DNA of 64,000 bases from Psychromicrobium xiongbiense (GTDB lineage Bacteria > Actinomycetota > Actinomycetes > Actinomycetales > Micrococcaceae), in NCBI RefSeq assembly GCF_030271165.1, contig NZ_JASSZH010000009.1, positions 248,001 through 312,000 on the forward strand. Reading direction: 5' to 3'. This document shows positions 36,192 to 45,513 of the stretch, one piece after another. The notes beneath the pieces are model-generated. The model was given only the letters and a program-made list of their open reading frames with translations. It did not search any database and was not told the DNA's origin. Made by a program: the position numbers and the translations under genes. How positions within the stretch are numbered: position 1 is the first letter of the stretch; each line of letters begins with the position of its first letter.

Positions 36192-37066
36192 TGGCATCGG
36201 CCCTGAATCTGAGCGAATCCTTATCCGCGCCCTCATCTCCGGCGACGGTGCGCCCCCGCAGGCCGCGCCATCCCGTACGCGCTCTTGCCTGGCTGGGCCT
36301 TTCACTGGTCATCGTCGCTGCTTTCTGGAGCGCGCGGATCAACTGGGCTTCGCTGGCAGATTTCCCGGCGGAGAGCCTGAAATATCTGGCCGCGCTGTTC
36401 GGTCCACCCGACTGGTCAAAGTTCGGCGAGGCATTCACCGCCATGCTGCTCTCGGTTCAGATGGCCTGGATCGGCACGTTGATCGGCGTCATCGTCTCAC
36501 TGCCACTGAGCTTTCTGGCTACCGCGGGGGTCTCGCCGCGCCTGGTCGCCTGGCCGCTGCGTTTCGTCTTCGCGGTGATCCGCGCCGTTCCGGAGGTGGT
36601 GGTCGCGATCCTGATCCTCTCGGTCACCGGCCTCACCCCGTTCACCGGTGCACTGGCGCTGGGCATCGGCTCGATCGGTACCCTGGGCAAATGGGGCTAC
36701 GAAACCTTCGAAGCGGTGGACCGCGGACCCTCGGAGGCCGTACGTTCCGCCGGAGGTTCGCCGTTCGACGTCATGCGCTGGGGCATCTGGCCGGCGGCAT
36801 CGGCCGAGGTTCTCTCCCTGTGGCTCTACCGTTTTGAGATCAATGTGCGGGCCTCCGCGATTCTCGGTCTGATCGGCGCCGGTGGCATCGGAAAGATGCT
36901 CCAGGACAATGTGCAGTTCCGCAACTGGGACGCGGTGGGCATGCTGTTGATCGTGGTGATAGTGATAACCGTGGGGATCGATCAACTCTCCGGGGCCGTC
37001 CGGCAACGGCTGGTCACCGGCCGGTGGGGCCGAAGCCGGCAGACGAGAAGGCCACAGACACGATGA
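36191..37066 (+). CDS. phnE: PhnE-type ABC permease, second subunit
   Basis: A 291-residue paralogue of the preceding permease, sharing PLSFLA near the third helix, the EAA-like loop DRGPSEAVRSAGGSPFDVMRW and INVRASAILGLIGAGGIGKML. A Pro/Arg-rich N-terminal tail of about 30 residues precedes TM1. The tandem phnE arrangement, with diverged copies, indicates a heterodimer. The stop overlaps a possible ATG (37063) for the metallophosphoesterase. Confidence 0.93.
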   Translation: MASALNLSESLSAPSSPATVRPRRPRHPVRALAWLGLSLVIVAAFWSARINWASLADFPAESLKYLAALFGPPDWSKFGEAFTAMLLSVQMAWIGTLIGVIVSLPLSFLATAGVSPRLVAWPLRFVFAVIRAVPEVVVAILILSVTGLTPFTGALALGIGSIGTLGKWGYETFEAVDRGPSEAVRSAGGSPFDVMRWGIWPAASAEVLSLWLYRFEINVRASAILGLIGAGGIGKMLQDNVQFRNWDAVGMLLIVVIVITVGIDQLSGAVRQRLVTGRWGRSRQTRRPQTR

Positions 37067-37101
37067 CGTGCACTGTCGGTGCCAGCGGAGAGAATGGATC
37101 C

Positions 37102-38037
37102 ATGACTCCCACCGCCACGCTGAATATTCTGCACCTCAGCGACACCCATTTGTTAGCCCGGGGACTGCACACCGGCACAGTGGACACGCGGGCAGCTCTG
37201 CTCGAGGCGCTCCGTGTGCTGGTGCCGGTTGAGGAACTCGATCTGGTGGTGGTCAGCGGGGACGCCTCCGATGACGGCACCCCCGAGTCCTACCGTCAGC
37301 TCCGGGAGCTGGTGGGTGATTTTGCCGCTCACCGGGGGGCCCAGGTGATCTTCGGCATGGGCAACCACGATGAGCGGCCCGGCTTCTGGCAGGTGCTGGG
37401 CAACGGTCACCCGGGATCAGCACCGGAGCCCGATGCCGGCCAACTGCCGATCCACGGGGTGAGCACGGTGGGCGGTTTCCGGGTGGTGACGCTGGATAGC
37501 TCGGTTCCGGGGCGCACTCACGGATTCCTGGACCGTAGCCAGCTGGACTGGCTGACCGAGGAACTCTCCCAGTCATCCGCCGCCGCCAGCGATGGTGCCG
37601 CACCACACGGCACCCTGCTGGTGGTCCACCATCCTCCGGTGGAGCCGGTCACCGTACTGCATGACGGGATCGAACTGCAGAATCCGGAGGACCTCGCCGA
37701 GGCCCTCCGGGGCAGCGATGTCCGGCTGATCCTCTCCGGTCACTATCACCATGCCCTTGTCGACTCGCTGCGGGTGGGCGAGACTCTGGTGCCGGTTCTG
37801 GTGGCTCCGGGCGTGGTCAACGTCAACGATGTGCTGGCCCCGGATGGTCACGAACGTGCTCTTCAGGCCAGCGGAGCGGCACTGGTGACTCTCTTTGCCT
37901 CGGACCGTGGCCCGGCACGGGTGCGCGCCCTGCCGCTCTTCCTCCGGCCGACCCAGCTGCTTTTCGACCTGGACCCGGCCGAGGTATCCCGCATCTCCGC
38001 CAGGATCTCGGCACGTCCGGAGGACGGCGAGCAATGA
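37102..38037 (+). CDS. Metallophosphoesterase (cyclic-nucleotide/phosphodiesterase class)
   Basis: A 311-residue cytosolic calcineurin-like phosphoesterase. Metal motifs in order: LSDTHLL near residue 12, VVSGDASDDG near 55, MGNHDERPG near 85, VVHHPPVEP near 180 and LSGHYHHALVD near 220; the last is the GHxH motif and is like 3',5'-cNMP or glycerophosphodiester phosphodiesterases (CpdA/GpdQ-like). ATG 37102 was chosen as the start near the conserved strand; ATG 37063, coupled by ATGA to the phnE stop, would add 13 residues. Its place after a PhnCDE transporter suggests hydrolysis of an imported phosphodiester. Confidence 0.92.
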   Translation: MTPTATLNILHLSDTHLLARGLHTGTVDTRAALLEALRVLVPVEELDLVVVSGDASDDGTPESYRQLRELVGDFAAHRGAQVIFGMGNHDERPGFWQVLGNGHPGSAPEPDAGQLPIHGVSTVGGFRVVTLDSSVPGRTHGFLDRSQLDWLTEELSQSSAAASDGAAPHGTLLVVHHPPVEPVTVLHDGIELQNPEDLAEALRGSDVRLILSGHYHHALVDSLRVGETLVPVLVAPGVVNVNDVLAPDGHERALQASGAALVTLFASDRGPARVRALPLFLRPTQLLFDLDPAEVSRISARISARPEDGEQ

Positions 38038-38047
38038 GAGGCGAGGA

Positions 38048-38926
38048 ATGAACTCCGATGCGCTGAAACCCGAAGCACTGGCGCCAGGGATGGTCCTGGC
38101 CACCATCCGCTCGCTGTTGCCCTCACTGCTGCCTGCAGAACAGGCCGTCGCGACGGCCCTGCTGGACCGGGCAGACCAGGTGGTGGAGCTGTCCTCGCAG
38201 CACATTGCTGAGCTCGCCGGGGCCAGCCGGGCCACCGTGGTGCGTACCTGCCAGAGCCTGGGCTTCAGCGGCTACCAGCAGCTACGGGTATTGTTGGCGC
38301 GCGATGCCGCCTACGCCCCGGCGGCACGTCCGGAACCGGTCGGTGCCGGATCGGCTGCGCTGATTGCGGCGTCTTTCAGCCAGGTGGGCCAGGCCATCGC
38401 TGCTATGACCGCTCTGCTCACCCCGGAGGATATCGACCGGGCGGTCTCGATTCTCGCTACAGCCCGGCGGCTTCTCGTGGTGGGCAACGGTCTCTCCGCC
38501 GCCCTGGCGATGGACGCTGCCGCCCGGCTGAACGCCATCGGCCGCTGGGCTGAATTCGCACCCGACGCCATCAGCCAGCAGATCACTGCCCGGCTCTTCC
38601 GCCCGGAGGACGCGGTGCTGGTGGTCAGCGGCAGCGGTGCCCATTCGGCGAGTTTCGCCGTGGCCCGGGCTGCGCTGGAGGCGGGGGCGCAACTGGTGGT
38701 GATCACAGCCTTCGCCCGTTCCCCGCTCGCCGCCATGGCTACGGTCTCGTTGGTGGTCGGCATGCCGGAGCTCAGCTTCCGCGATGAGGTGACGGTGACC
38801 ACCCGAATCCCCCAGACCATTCTGGTGGAGGGGTTGATCTCCGCGGTGACTGCGGAGCTCGGTCCGGCAGCTCAGCAGGCGAAGGCGCTCGCCCTGGAAG
38901 TCATCGGCGAGAACCTGGCCGAGTGA
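38048..38926 (+). CDS. RpiR/MurR-family regulator with SIS domain
   Basis: A 292-residue regulator. N-terminal HTH_6 domain (1-85; SSQHIAELAGASRATVVRTCQSLGFSGYQQLR) and C-terminal SIS sugar-phosphate-binding domain (120-250; RRLLVVGNGLSAALAMDAA, VLVVSGSGAHSASFAVARAALEAGA). SIS domains of this class bind phosphosugars, so the ligand is expected to be a phosphorylated sugar or alcohol. Its start ATG is 10 nt after the metallophosphoesterase, preceded by GAGG. As the last gene of the HAD-phn run it is the best candidate local regulator. Confidence 0.92.
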   Translation: MNSDALKPEALAPGMVLATIRSLLPSLLPAEQAVATALLDRADQVVELSSQHIAELAGASRATVVRTCQSLGFSGYQQLRVLLARDAAYAPAARPEPVGAGSAALIAASFSQVGQAIAAMTALLTPEDIDRAVSILATARRLLVVGNGLSAALAMDAAARLNAIGRWAEFAPDAISQQITARLFRPEDAVLVVSGSGAHSASFAVARAALEAGAQLVVITAFARSPLAAMATVSLVVGMPELSFRDEVTVTTRIPQTILVEGLISAVTAELGPAAQQAKALALEVIGENLAE

Positions 38927-39056
38927 CGTTGCCCACTGCTGGACGGCGTCTCCGTGAAGAACCAGCTGTGGGAGGGCGTAGCTGGGCACAGGGATATCCT
39001 TGGGAACCGAAAATCCATTTGTCCCGCTCCGTGGAAACTGCCAGAGTGGAATCATC

Positions 39057-39602
39057 ATGACCGTCAGCCCCAGCACCCAGGGAACTCCGCACAGCCAGGC
39101 AACTCTGGATGCCGAGTACCTCCCAGGGACTTCTCCGAGTGCCACAGGCTCCCCTGCTGCGACCCCTCGGAAGCCCATCGTCCTTCGCCCCGGGCTGCTC
39201 CGGCAGATTCTGGGTTTCCTGCTGGTCGGTGGAATCTGCACGGCCGTGTCCCTGGCCATCTTCGCTCTTCTGCGGCCGTCCATGGGAACCCAGTGGGCCA
39301 ACCTGGTGGCACTGATCCTGACCTCCGTGCTCAACACCGAACTCAACCGCCGGCACAGCTGGGCCATCAGCGGCAAGGAGGGCTGGTGGCGGGATCACCG
39401 CCGGGGCCTGTGGGTCATGCTGCTCGCTCTGGCGCTGACCAGTTCAAGCCTGTGGTTCCTGCATCTCTTTGACCCGGATCCGAGTGTTTTCGAGGACATC
39501 GCCACCATCACCGTGGCCAATGTTCTGGCTGCCGTGACCAGGTTCCTGCTGCTGCGCTACTGGATCTTCCGCCGTGTCCGGACGGATACGGCCGAGGACT
39601 GA
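39057..39602 (+). CDS. GtrA-like membrane protein
   Basis: A 181-residue protein with about 45 soluble N-terminal residues, then four helices (about 48-70, 80-100, 120-140, 150-172) of the GtrA/DPMS family: ILGFLLVGGICTAVSLAIF, WANLVALILTSVLNTELNRRHSW and the C-terminal NVLAAVTRFLLLRYWIFRR. GtrA proteins help flip or modify polyprenyl-linked sugars for cell-envelope glycosylation; no glycosyltransferase is adjacent. ATG 39057 gives this form; the start at 39000 has no support. It converges with nifS 25 nt away. Confidence 0.88.
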   Translation: MTVSPSTQGTPHSQATLDAEYLPGTSPSATGSPAATPRKPIVLRPGLLRQILGFLLVGGICTAVSLAIFALLRPSMGTQWANLVALILTSVLNTELNRRHSWAISGKEGWWRDHRRGLWVMLLALALTSSSLWFLHLFDPDPSVFEDIATITVANVLAAVTRFLLLRYWIFRRVRTDTAED

Positions 39603-39627
39603 ACCGCCTCAGCATGCCGCCGGGAGG

Positions 39628-40794
39628 TCAGCGCTCCAGCCGCCCCAGCGACTCCACGGCATCGGCCACGGCGCCCGCTGCGATGTCCAGTTGCTGGGCG
39701 GTCACCGTACTGGGCAGGCTGAAGCGCACCGCGGTCTGAGCGACCTCCGGGCTGACCCCCAGGGCCAGTAGCACCGCTGACGGTTCGGACGATCCCGCCG
39801 CACAGGCCGAGCCAGAGGAACAGAGCACCGAACGCTGTTCCAGCTCCAGCAGCACCGATTCCCCGTGCATGCCGGGAAAGCAGAAGGACGCGATGGACGG
39901 CAGCCTCCGCTCCGAGTGATCCGTCGCAGGACCGGTCAGGATGGCCCCCGGCAGCCGCTGCAACACCGTGTCGATGAACTGATCCCGCAGCGCCGCGACC
40001 CTGCTGTGGGCGGCTGGCCGCTCCCGCTCAGCCAGCCTGGCTGCCGTGGCCAGAGCCACTGCGAAGGCCACGTTCTCGGTGCCGGATCGCCTTCCGCCCT
40101 GCTGTCCACCGCCGTGGATCAGGGGCTCTGCGCGCAGTCTGGATCGTAAGGCCAGGGCGCCGATGCCCTTGGGCGCACCGAATTTGTGGCCGGAGAGACT
40201 CAGCGCATCCACACCCAGTTCCTCCAGACCCAGCGGAAGCCAGCCAGCCGCCTGGACCGCATCACTGTGTAGCGGCACCCCGTGGCGTGCGAGGAGCTCG
40301 CTCAGCTGGTCGAGTTGCTGGACCGTGCCCACCTCGTTATTGGCGTACATCACGCTGACCAGGGCGACGTCGGGCCCAAGCCGCTGGGACAACACGTCCT
40401 GACGGAGGAATCCTTCCGCGTCGACGGGGATGATCTCCACCTCAAAGCCGTGCCAGCGGTGCAGGTACTGGGCGGACTCCACCACCGCGGGGTGTTCCAG
40501 CGCGCTCACCAACAGGCGGTTGCGTTCCGGTCTGGCCTCCCTGCGGGCCAGCGCCACCCCTTTGATCGCCAGATTGTCTGCCTCGGTGCCACCGGAGGTG
40601 AAGATGACTTCGCCCGGCCGGCAGCGCAGAATCTCCGCCATCGCCTCGCGAGCCTCGGTCAGGGCGCGGGCAGCCGCAGTACCCAATGCGTGCTGACTGG
40701 AGGGATTCCCATAGGCACCGGTCAGGAAGGGGAACATCGCCTCAATCACTTCCCGGCGTACTGGCGAGGTGGCCGCCGCATCCAGGTTAATCAC
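39628..40794 (-). CDS. Cysteine desulfurase, NifS/IscS type
   Basis: PLP enzyme of 388 residues that releases sulfur from cysteine as a persulfide. PLP-Lys is in SLSGHKFGAPKG near residue 200, His in the segment SALEHPAVVES, and the active Cys is in VLCSSGSACAAGSSEPS near 330. The GTG start overlaps the nadC stop codon (GTGA), making it the last gene of the nad operon. In that place it most likely supplies sulfur for the NadA 4Fe-4S cluster, as other nad-linked NifS proteins do. Confidence 0.94.
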   Translation of the reverse strand: MINLDAAATSPVRREVIEAMFPFLTGAYGNPSSQHALGTAAARALTEAREAMAEILRCRPGEVIFTSGGTEADNLAIKGVALARREARPERNRLLVSALEHPAVVESAQYLHRWHGFEVEIIPVDAEGFLRQDVLSQRLGPDVALVSVMYANNEVGTVQQLDQLSELLARHGVPLHSDAVQAAGWLPLGLEELGVDALSLSGHKFGAPKGIGALALRSRLRAEPLIHGGGQQGGRRSGTENVAFAVALATAARLAERERPAAHSRVAALRDQFIDTVLQRLPGAILTGPATDHSERRLPSIASFCFPGMHGESVLLELEQRSVLCSSGSACAAGSSEPSAVLLALGVSPEVAQTAVRFSLPSTVTAQQLDIAAGAVADAVESLGRLER

Positions 40795-41696
40795 CGCAGG
40801 ACGTCCACGTCCAAGCCCAGATCCAGTGCCCGGACGCTATGGGTCAGCGCCCCGGAGGAAATGAGATCCACCCCGGTGCGCGCGATGGCGGCCACGGTGT
40901 CCAGGCGCACGTTACCACTGGCCTCCACCAGGGCCCTGCCGTTGACCTGCCGCACACCCCGGGCCAGATCCTCCAGGCTGAAATTGTCCAGCATGATGGT
41001 GTCCACTCCGGCGGCGAGCACCGGCTCAATCTGTTCCAGCCGGTCCACTTCCACCTCGCAGTGGGTCGTGTGGGACAGCCGATCGCGTAGACCTGCGAGC
41101 GCTGAGGTGATCTTCGCCGGGTCCCCGCCGGTGAGCACCGCCAGGTGGTTGTCCTTGATCATCACGGCATCGGAGAGGCTGAACCGGTGGTTGTGCCCAC
41201 CCCCGCAGCGCACCGCGTAGCGTTCCAGAGCCCGCAGGCCCGGCGTGGTCTTGCGGGTGTCCACGATCCTGACCCCGGTTCCTGCCACCGCCTCGACAAA
41301 GCGACGGGTCAGCGTGGCGATGCCGGAGAGCCGCTGCACCAGGTTCAGCCCCACGCGTTCGCCGGTCAACATAGCTGCCGCCGGGCCGTGCAGCCGGGCG
41401 AGCGCTGCCCCGGCGGCGAAGGTTTCGCCATCGTGTACCAGCCATTCGACCATGATCTCCGGCGAACTGAGCCGCATGGCACTGTCAAAGACCACCGCTC
41501 CGGCGAGCACTCCCGGCTCCCGTGCGTTCAGCAGTGCGCTCGCCTGCGCGGATTCGCCGATGGCGACCTGGCAGGTGAGATCGCCGTAAGGCGCGTCCTC
41601 AAGCAATGCCGCGGAAACCACCGAGTCGATCTGCCACCGGGTCAGGCCCTGGATGGGAGCAGCGGTAGGGGGGACCGCGGTCGTCTCGATGCTCAT
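40791..41696 (-). CDS. nadC: Nicotinate-nucleotide pyrophosphorylase (quinolinate phosphoribosyltransferase)
   Basis: Converts quinolinate and PRPP to nicotinate mononucleotide, third step of de novo NAD synthesis. It has 301 residues. Family motifs: DTRKTTPGLRALERYAV near residue 145, GGHNHRFSLSDAVMIKDNH near 165, and C-terminal EASGNVRLDTVAAIARTGVD. ATGA overlaps with nadB upstream and GTGA with nifS downstream fix the start at 41694-41696. Confidence 0.97.
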   Translation of the reverse strand: MSIETTAVPPTAAPIQGLTRWQIDSVVSAALLEDAPYGDLTCQVAIGESAQASALLNAREPGVLAGAVVFDSAMRLSSPEIMVEWLVHDGETFAAGAALARLHGPAAAMLTGERVGLNLVQRLSGIATLTRRFVEAVAGTGVRIVDTRKTTPGLRALERYAVRCGGGHNHRFSLSDAVMIKDNHLAVLTGGDPAKITSALAGLRDRLSHTTHCEVEVDRLEQIEPVLAAGVDTIMLDNFSLEDLARGVRQVNGRALVEASGNVRLDTVAAIARTGVDLISSGALTHSVRALDLGLDVDVLR

Positions 41697-43363
41697 GCTG
41701 CCTCCTGGCGTGCTGCGCGCCAACGACGCGGCACTGTCGGTTGAGGAATGGTGGGTTGAGGAAGGGCGGGTCCCATGGCGTCCGCGCGCCAGTGGGCTCC
41801 GAGGGACTCGGTTCGCGCCTGTGCCGCTGTCACCAGTAGCTGACCGGCTCGTAGCAGCGCGTCATCCGGAGTCTGCTGGGGGTCGTTTCCAGTGCTGGCT
41901 CGCCACTGAGTCAGCTGTTTGGCGGCGAGGGCCAGGCCTTCCCCGGTCCGGATCACCCCCGCATTCTCGCTCATCAGGGTCTGCAGGTCAGCACGTTGCC
42001 AGCTCTGCTCGCCCTGTTCCAGGCGAAGCTCCTGCACGGTGCCGAAAACTTGCGGCTCCGCCATCTCCGGCATCCGCAGGGCTGCCGCCGCCCGGCCGGC
42101 GAACACCGCCGCTTCCAGCAACGAGTTGGAAGCCAGCCGGTTCGCACCGTGCACACCTGTACAGGCTACCTCGCCCACGGCGAAGAGCCCCGGGAGCGAG
42201 GTCTGCCCGGCCAGATCGGTGGACACGCCCCCCATCCAGTAATGGGCACCGGGCTGAACCGGAATCAGATCCTGGGCCAGCCGGTAGCCGCGTTCGGCGA
42301 GCGCCACGGTGATCCCGGGGAATCTGCTGGTCAGCGCCGCCTCACCGCGTTCCGCGGCGATCCCCCGGGCATCCAGGTAGACCCGACGGTCGTGCGCCAG
42401 TTCAGCGGCGATGCCGCGCGACACCACGTCGCGCGGGGCCAGTTCGGCGTCCGGGTGTACCGCGAGCATGAACCGCTCGCCACGCTCATTGCGCAGGACG
42501 GCTCCCTCTCCGCGGACGGCCTCAGAGACCATGAAGGGCTGGGGGTGATCCACCAGGGTGGGGTGAAACTGGAAGAACTCCAGATCCTGCACGACTGCTC
42601 CGGCGTTCCAGGCCGCGGCCAGGCCGTCAGCGGTCGCCCCGGCCGGGTTGGTGGTGCGGGAGTAGAGTTGCCCGCCTCCCCCGGTGGCGAGCACGACGGC
42701 ATCGAACGTCTCGGTGTGTACCTGAGAATCGGTGTGCGGCTGGGACACAGAATCAGCCCAGCGCAGTCCGCGCACCGCGCCGGAGTCCGTCAGCAGGCCC
42801 AGTAGCGTCGCGTTTTCCCGCACTTCCAGCCTGCCGTCGCTCCGCCGGGATTCGAGCACCGTGGTCTCGGTCAGTGCCCGGATCAGCCCCTGACCGGTCA
42901 GATCGCCACCGGCGTGAAGGATCCGCCGGTAGCTGTGTGCCGCTTCCAGGCCCAGTGACCAGTGCTCTGAGGACCCGTGCCCTGAGCTGGCGTCCCGGTC
43001 AAACCGGACCCCCTGCTCCACCAGCCAGTCCACCATCTCCGCTGCACTGGCACAGACCACGGCGACCGCGGCGCGATCGCTATGCCAGGCTCCCGCGACC
43101 AGGGTGTCATGGGCATGGGATTCGACGCTGTCCCCGGGGGCGCGACGCTCCGGGCTCAGCACCGCAGCCAGCCCGCCCTGGGCGTAGCGGGAATTCGATT
43201 CACCCAGGGCATCCTTGGTGAACAGCACCACCTGGGACTCCGGGCTGCTGTGGCGCAAGGTAAGTGCCGTGGTCAGCCCGGCCAGCCCGCTGCCCACCAC
43301 AGCGATGCGGCGGGCGGCCCGCCGCGGCCGCTGGAGCCCTCTGGGGAGTCCGGCGGCCGTCAT
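41693..43363 (-). CDS. nadB: L-aspartate oxidase
   Basis: FAD enzyme oxidising aspartate to iminoaspartate, first step of NAD synthesis. It has 556 residues. Rossmann motif IAVVGSGLAGLTTALTL near residue 20, substrate/FAD loop ESNSRYAQGGLAAVL near 50, and the C-terminal FAD motif LFAVGEVACTGVHGANRLAS near 390, with a helical tail. ATG 43361-43363 overlaps the nadA stop (ATGA); the open frame extends much further upstream through nadA but that part is a shadow. Confidence 0.97.
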   Translation of the reverse strand: MTAAGLPRGLQRPRRAARRIAVVGSGLAGLTTALTLRHSSPESQVVLFTKDALGESNSRYAQGGLAAVLSPERRAPGDSVESHAHDTLVAGAWHSDRAAVAVVCASAAEMVDWLVEQGVRFDRDASSGHGSSEHWSLGLEAAHSYRRILHAGGDLTGQGLIRALTETTVLESRRSDGRLEVRENATLLGLLTDSGAVRGLRWADSVSQPHTDSQVHTETFDAVVLATGGGGQLYSRTTNPAGATADGLAAAWNAGAVVQDLEFFQFHPTLVDHPQPFMVSEAVRGEGAVLRNERGERFMLAVHPDAELAPRDVVSRGIAAELAHDRRVYLDARGIAAERGEAALTSRFPGITVALAERGYRLAQDLIPVQPGAHYWMGGVSTDLAGQTSLPGLFAVGEVACTGVHGANRLASNSLLEAAVFAGRAAAALRMPEMAEPQVFGTVQELRLEQGEQSWQRADLQTLMSENAGVIRTGEGLALAAKQLTQWRASTGNDPQQTPDDALLRAGQLLVTAAQARTESLGAHWRADAMGPALPQPTIPQPTVPRRWRAARQEAA

Positions 43364-44652
43364 GGTTTGGCAGCCAGCATGCGCTCCAGCGCCACCCGGG
43401 CGGGAGCGGCGACGTCCGCCGGTACGGTGATCTGGTTGACCACGGTGCCGGCCACCAGGGACTCCAGCACCCAGGCCAGGTATCCGGGGTGAATCCGGTA
43501 CATCGTGGAGCAGGGGCAGATCACCGGATCCAGGCAGAAGATGGTGTGCTGCGGGTACTCCTGGGCCAGCCGGTTGACCAGGTTGATCTCGGTACCGATC
43601 GCGAAGGTGGTCCCGGCCGGGGCGGCCTGAATGGCTTTGACGATGTAGTCGGTGGAGCCGGCCTCGTCCGCCGCGTCCACGACCGGCATCGGGCATTCAG
43701 GGTGCACGATGACGCGCACTCCGGGATGCTCGGCCCGGGCCTGGTCGATCTGGGCGACGGTGAACCGCTTGTGTACCGAGCAGAAGCCGTGCCACAGCAG
43801 CACGCGGGCATCCTGGAGCGTCTGCGGATCGTTACCGCCCCAGGGCTTTCGCGGGGACCACATGGGCATCTGCTCCAGCGGAACGCCCATCGCCTTGGCG
43901 GTATTACGCCCCAGGTGCTGGTCGGGGAAGAACAATACGCGGTGGGCCCGCTGGAAGGCCCACTCCAGTACGGTGCGGGCATTGGAGGAGGTGCAGACGA
44001 TGCCGCCATGCTCGCCACAGAAGCCCTTGAGCGCCGCGGAGGAATTCATGTAGGTGACCGGGATGACCGGAACTTTCCCCTCGGCGTCGGGCGCGTCCAG
44101 CGAGCCGTAGACCTCCTCGAGCTGCGCCCAGCAGGCCTCCACCGACTCGATGTCCGCCATATCCGCCATGGAGCAGCCTGCCGCCAAATTGGGCAGCATC
44201 ACGGACTGCCCGGGTCGGGAGAGGATGTCTGCGGTTTCCGCCATGAAGTGCACGCCACAGAAGATGATCGCCTCCGCTTCGGGCCGGGTCAGCGCGGCGT
44301 TGGCCAGCTGGAAGGAATCCCCCACGAAGTCGGCGTACTTGATGACCTCGTCGCGCTGGTAGAAATGCCCCAGGATGACCAGACGCTCACCGAGTTGCGC
44401 CTTGGCCGCGAGAATCCGGGCGTCCAGCTCCTCAGTGCTGGCGTCCTTGTACTCCTGCGGAATCTGCCCCTGGCGCGGCGTCTGGACGGGTGCGACGTCG
44501 TCCACCGAGGCACCCGGGCCGTACCCTGGGGTGCCACGAAGCGCCTCCGCAAGGTCGAACTCCCAGGGCCCCTCCGCCAGATCGGTGCCACAGGTGGAGT
44601 CGGTGCTCAGACCGCGAACCGAAAGTTGAATGGCGGTGTTGACTGAACTCAT
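43360..44652 (-). CDS. nadA: Quinolinate synthase
   Basis: 4Fe-4S enzyme that condenses iminoaspartate with dihydroxyacetone phosphate to quinolinate. It has 430 residues; this is the long form, with about 70 residues before the catalytic region. Motifs include LGHFYQRDEVIKYADFVGDS, VTYMNSSAALKGFCGEHGG, HPECPMPVVDAADEAGSTDY and LDPVICPCSTMYRIHPGYL; the cluster Cys are among CGVHF, CPMP and CPCS segments. ATG 44650-44652 overlaps the nrtR stop codon by 4 nt. Confidence 0.97.
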   Translation of the reverse strand: MSSVNTAIQLSVRGLSTDSTCGTDLAEGPWEFDLAEALRGTPGYGPGASVDDVAPVQTPRQGQIPQEYKDASTEELDARILAAKAQLGERLVILGHFYQRDEVIKYADFVGDSFQLANAALTRPEAEAIIFCGVHFMAETADILSRPGQSVMLPNLAAGCSMADMADIESVEACWAQLEEVYGSLDAPDAEGKVPVIPVTYMNSSAALKGFCGEHGGIVCTSSNARTVLEWAFQRAHRVLFFPDQHLGRNTAKAMGVPLEQMPMWSPRKPWGGNDPQTLQDARVLLWHGFCSVHKRFTVAQIDQARAEHPGVRVIVHPECPMPVVDAADEAGSTDYIVKAIQAAPAGTTFAIGTEINLVNRLAQEYPQHTIFCLDPVICPCSTMYRIHPGYLAWVLESLVAGTVVNQITVPADVAAPARVALERMLAAKP

Positions 44653-45479
44653 GAGTGCCTCGCTGGATTCGATGATGTGCCGAGTGTGGAACGTTGTGCT
44701 GACGTGTGGGTGGAAGGTGTGGCGGCCGGGTGTGGGCCGGTCAGCGGGCCAGGCCCCCGGACGGCATCGGTGCTGCCCGTGTAGTGGTAGAGCCGGGGCG
44801 GGCGATGCTTGCCACCCTGAAGGTATTCTTCGGTCTCCTCGATGTCCGGTGTGGCCTTGAGCTGCCTGCGGAAGTTTGCCGGGTCAAGCTCCTTGCCCAG
44901 CACCGCTTCGTAGACCGCGCGGACCTGGGCGAGCGTGAACTTCTCACCCAGCAGGTGGTAGGCGATCGAGGCGTACTCCATCTTGTTGCGCAGCCGCCAG
45001 AGTGCGTAGTCGATGATCTCCTGATGATCGAAGGCCAGATCCAGCCCGGAGCAGTCGGCGGGGAACCACCGGACGTTGTCCGATTCCCGGGTGAGCGCGG
45101 CTTCGGTGGGCTGGACCAGTGCCCAGTAGACGATCGAGACCACCCGGGTGGAGGGAACCGCAGGGGCACCAGACCTTCCGGCGGCCCGCTGCAGGCCACC
45201 GAAGGCATAGAGCTGTTCGAGGTAGCGCGGATTGAGTCCGGTGGTCTCCTCCAGGTTCCGTGCGGCGGCTCCCTGAAGGGATTCGTCGTGGCTCAGTGGG
45301 CCACCGGGCAGCGCCCATCGGCCCTTGAAAGGCTCACGGATGCGCCGTACCAGAGGAATCCAGAGACTCGGGCGCCCGGCGTCCTCGGCGGTGCGGAGCG
45401 CGAATATGACCGTGGAGATCGCCAGGGACGGCGGGGCGCTCTGGCGCTCGGAGACGTTCGCCATCGAGGGATATTCCAC
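44649..45479 (-). CDS. nrtR: NrtR: Nudix-related repressor of NAD metabolism
   Basis: Autoregulated repressor of NAD synthesis; ADP-ribose is the known effector in the family. It has 276 residues: N-terminal Nudix-fold domain (about 20-150) and C-terminal winged-helix domain (about 160-225; EYASIAYHLLGEKFTLAQVRAVYEAVLG and DPANFRRQL). The Nudix box GGPLSHDESLQGAAARNLEE has Asn and Thr where two catalytic Glu are expected, so it is probably not an active hydrolase, as known for NrtR. The start is GTG 45479, which has GGAGG 5 nt upstream. A Pro/Ser/Thr-rich tail of 45 residues follows the HTH. First gene of the nad operon. Confidence 0.92.
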   Translation of the reverse strand: MEYPSMANVSERQSAPPSLAISTVIFALRTAEDAGRPSLWIPLVRRIREPFKGRWALPGGPLSHDESLQGAAARNLEETTGLNPRYLEQLYAFGGLQRAAGRSGAPAVPSTRVVSIVYWALVQPTEAALTRESDNVRWFPADCSGLDLAFDHQEIIDYALWRLRNKMEYASIAYHLLGEKFTLAQVRAVYEAVLGKELDPANFRRQLKATPDIEETEEYLQGGKHRPPRLYHYTGSTDAVRGPGPLTGPHPAATPSTHTSAQRSTLGTSSNPARHS

Positions 45480-45513
45480 GCTCACCTCCACGAGTTGATG
45501 GACAGCAGATCCA

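Noticed and set aside
43264-44646. Open frame of 460 codons on the plus strand
   Set aside because: Antisense to nadA, whose cluster and family motifs are clear.
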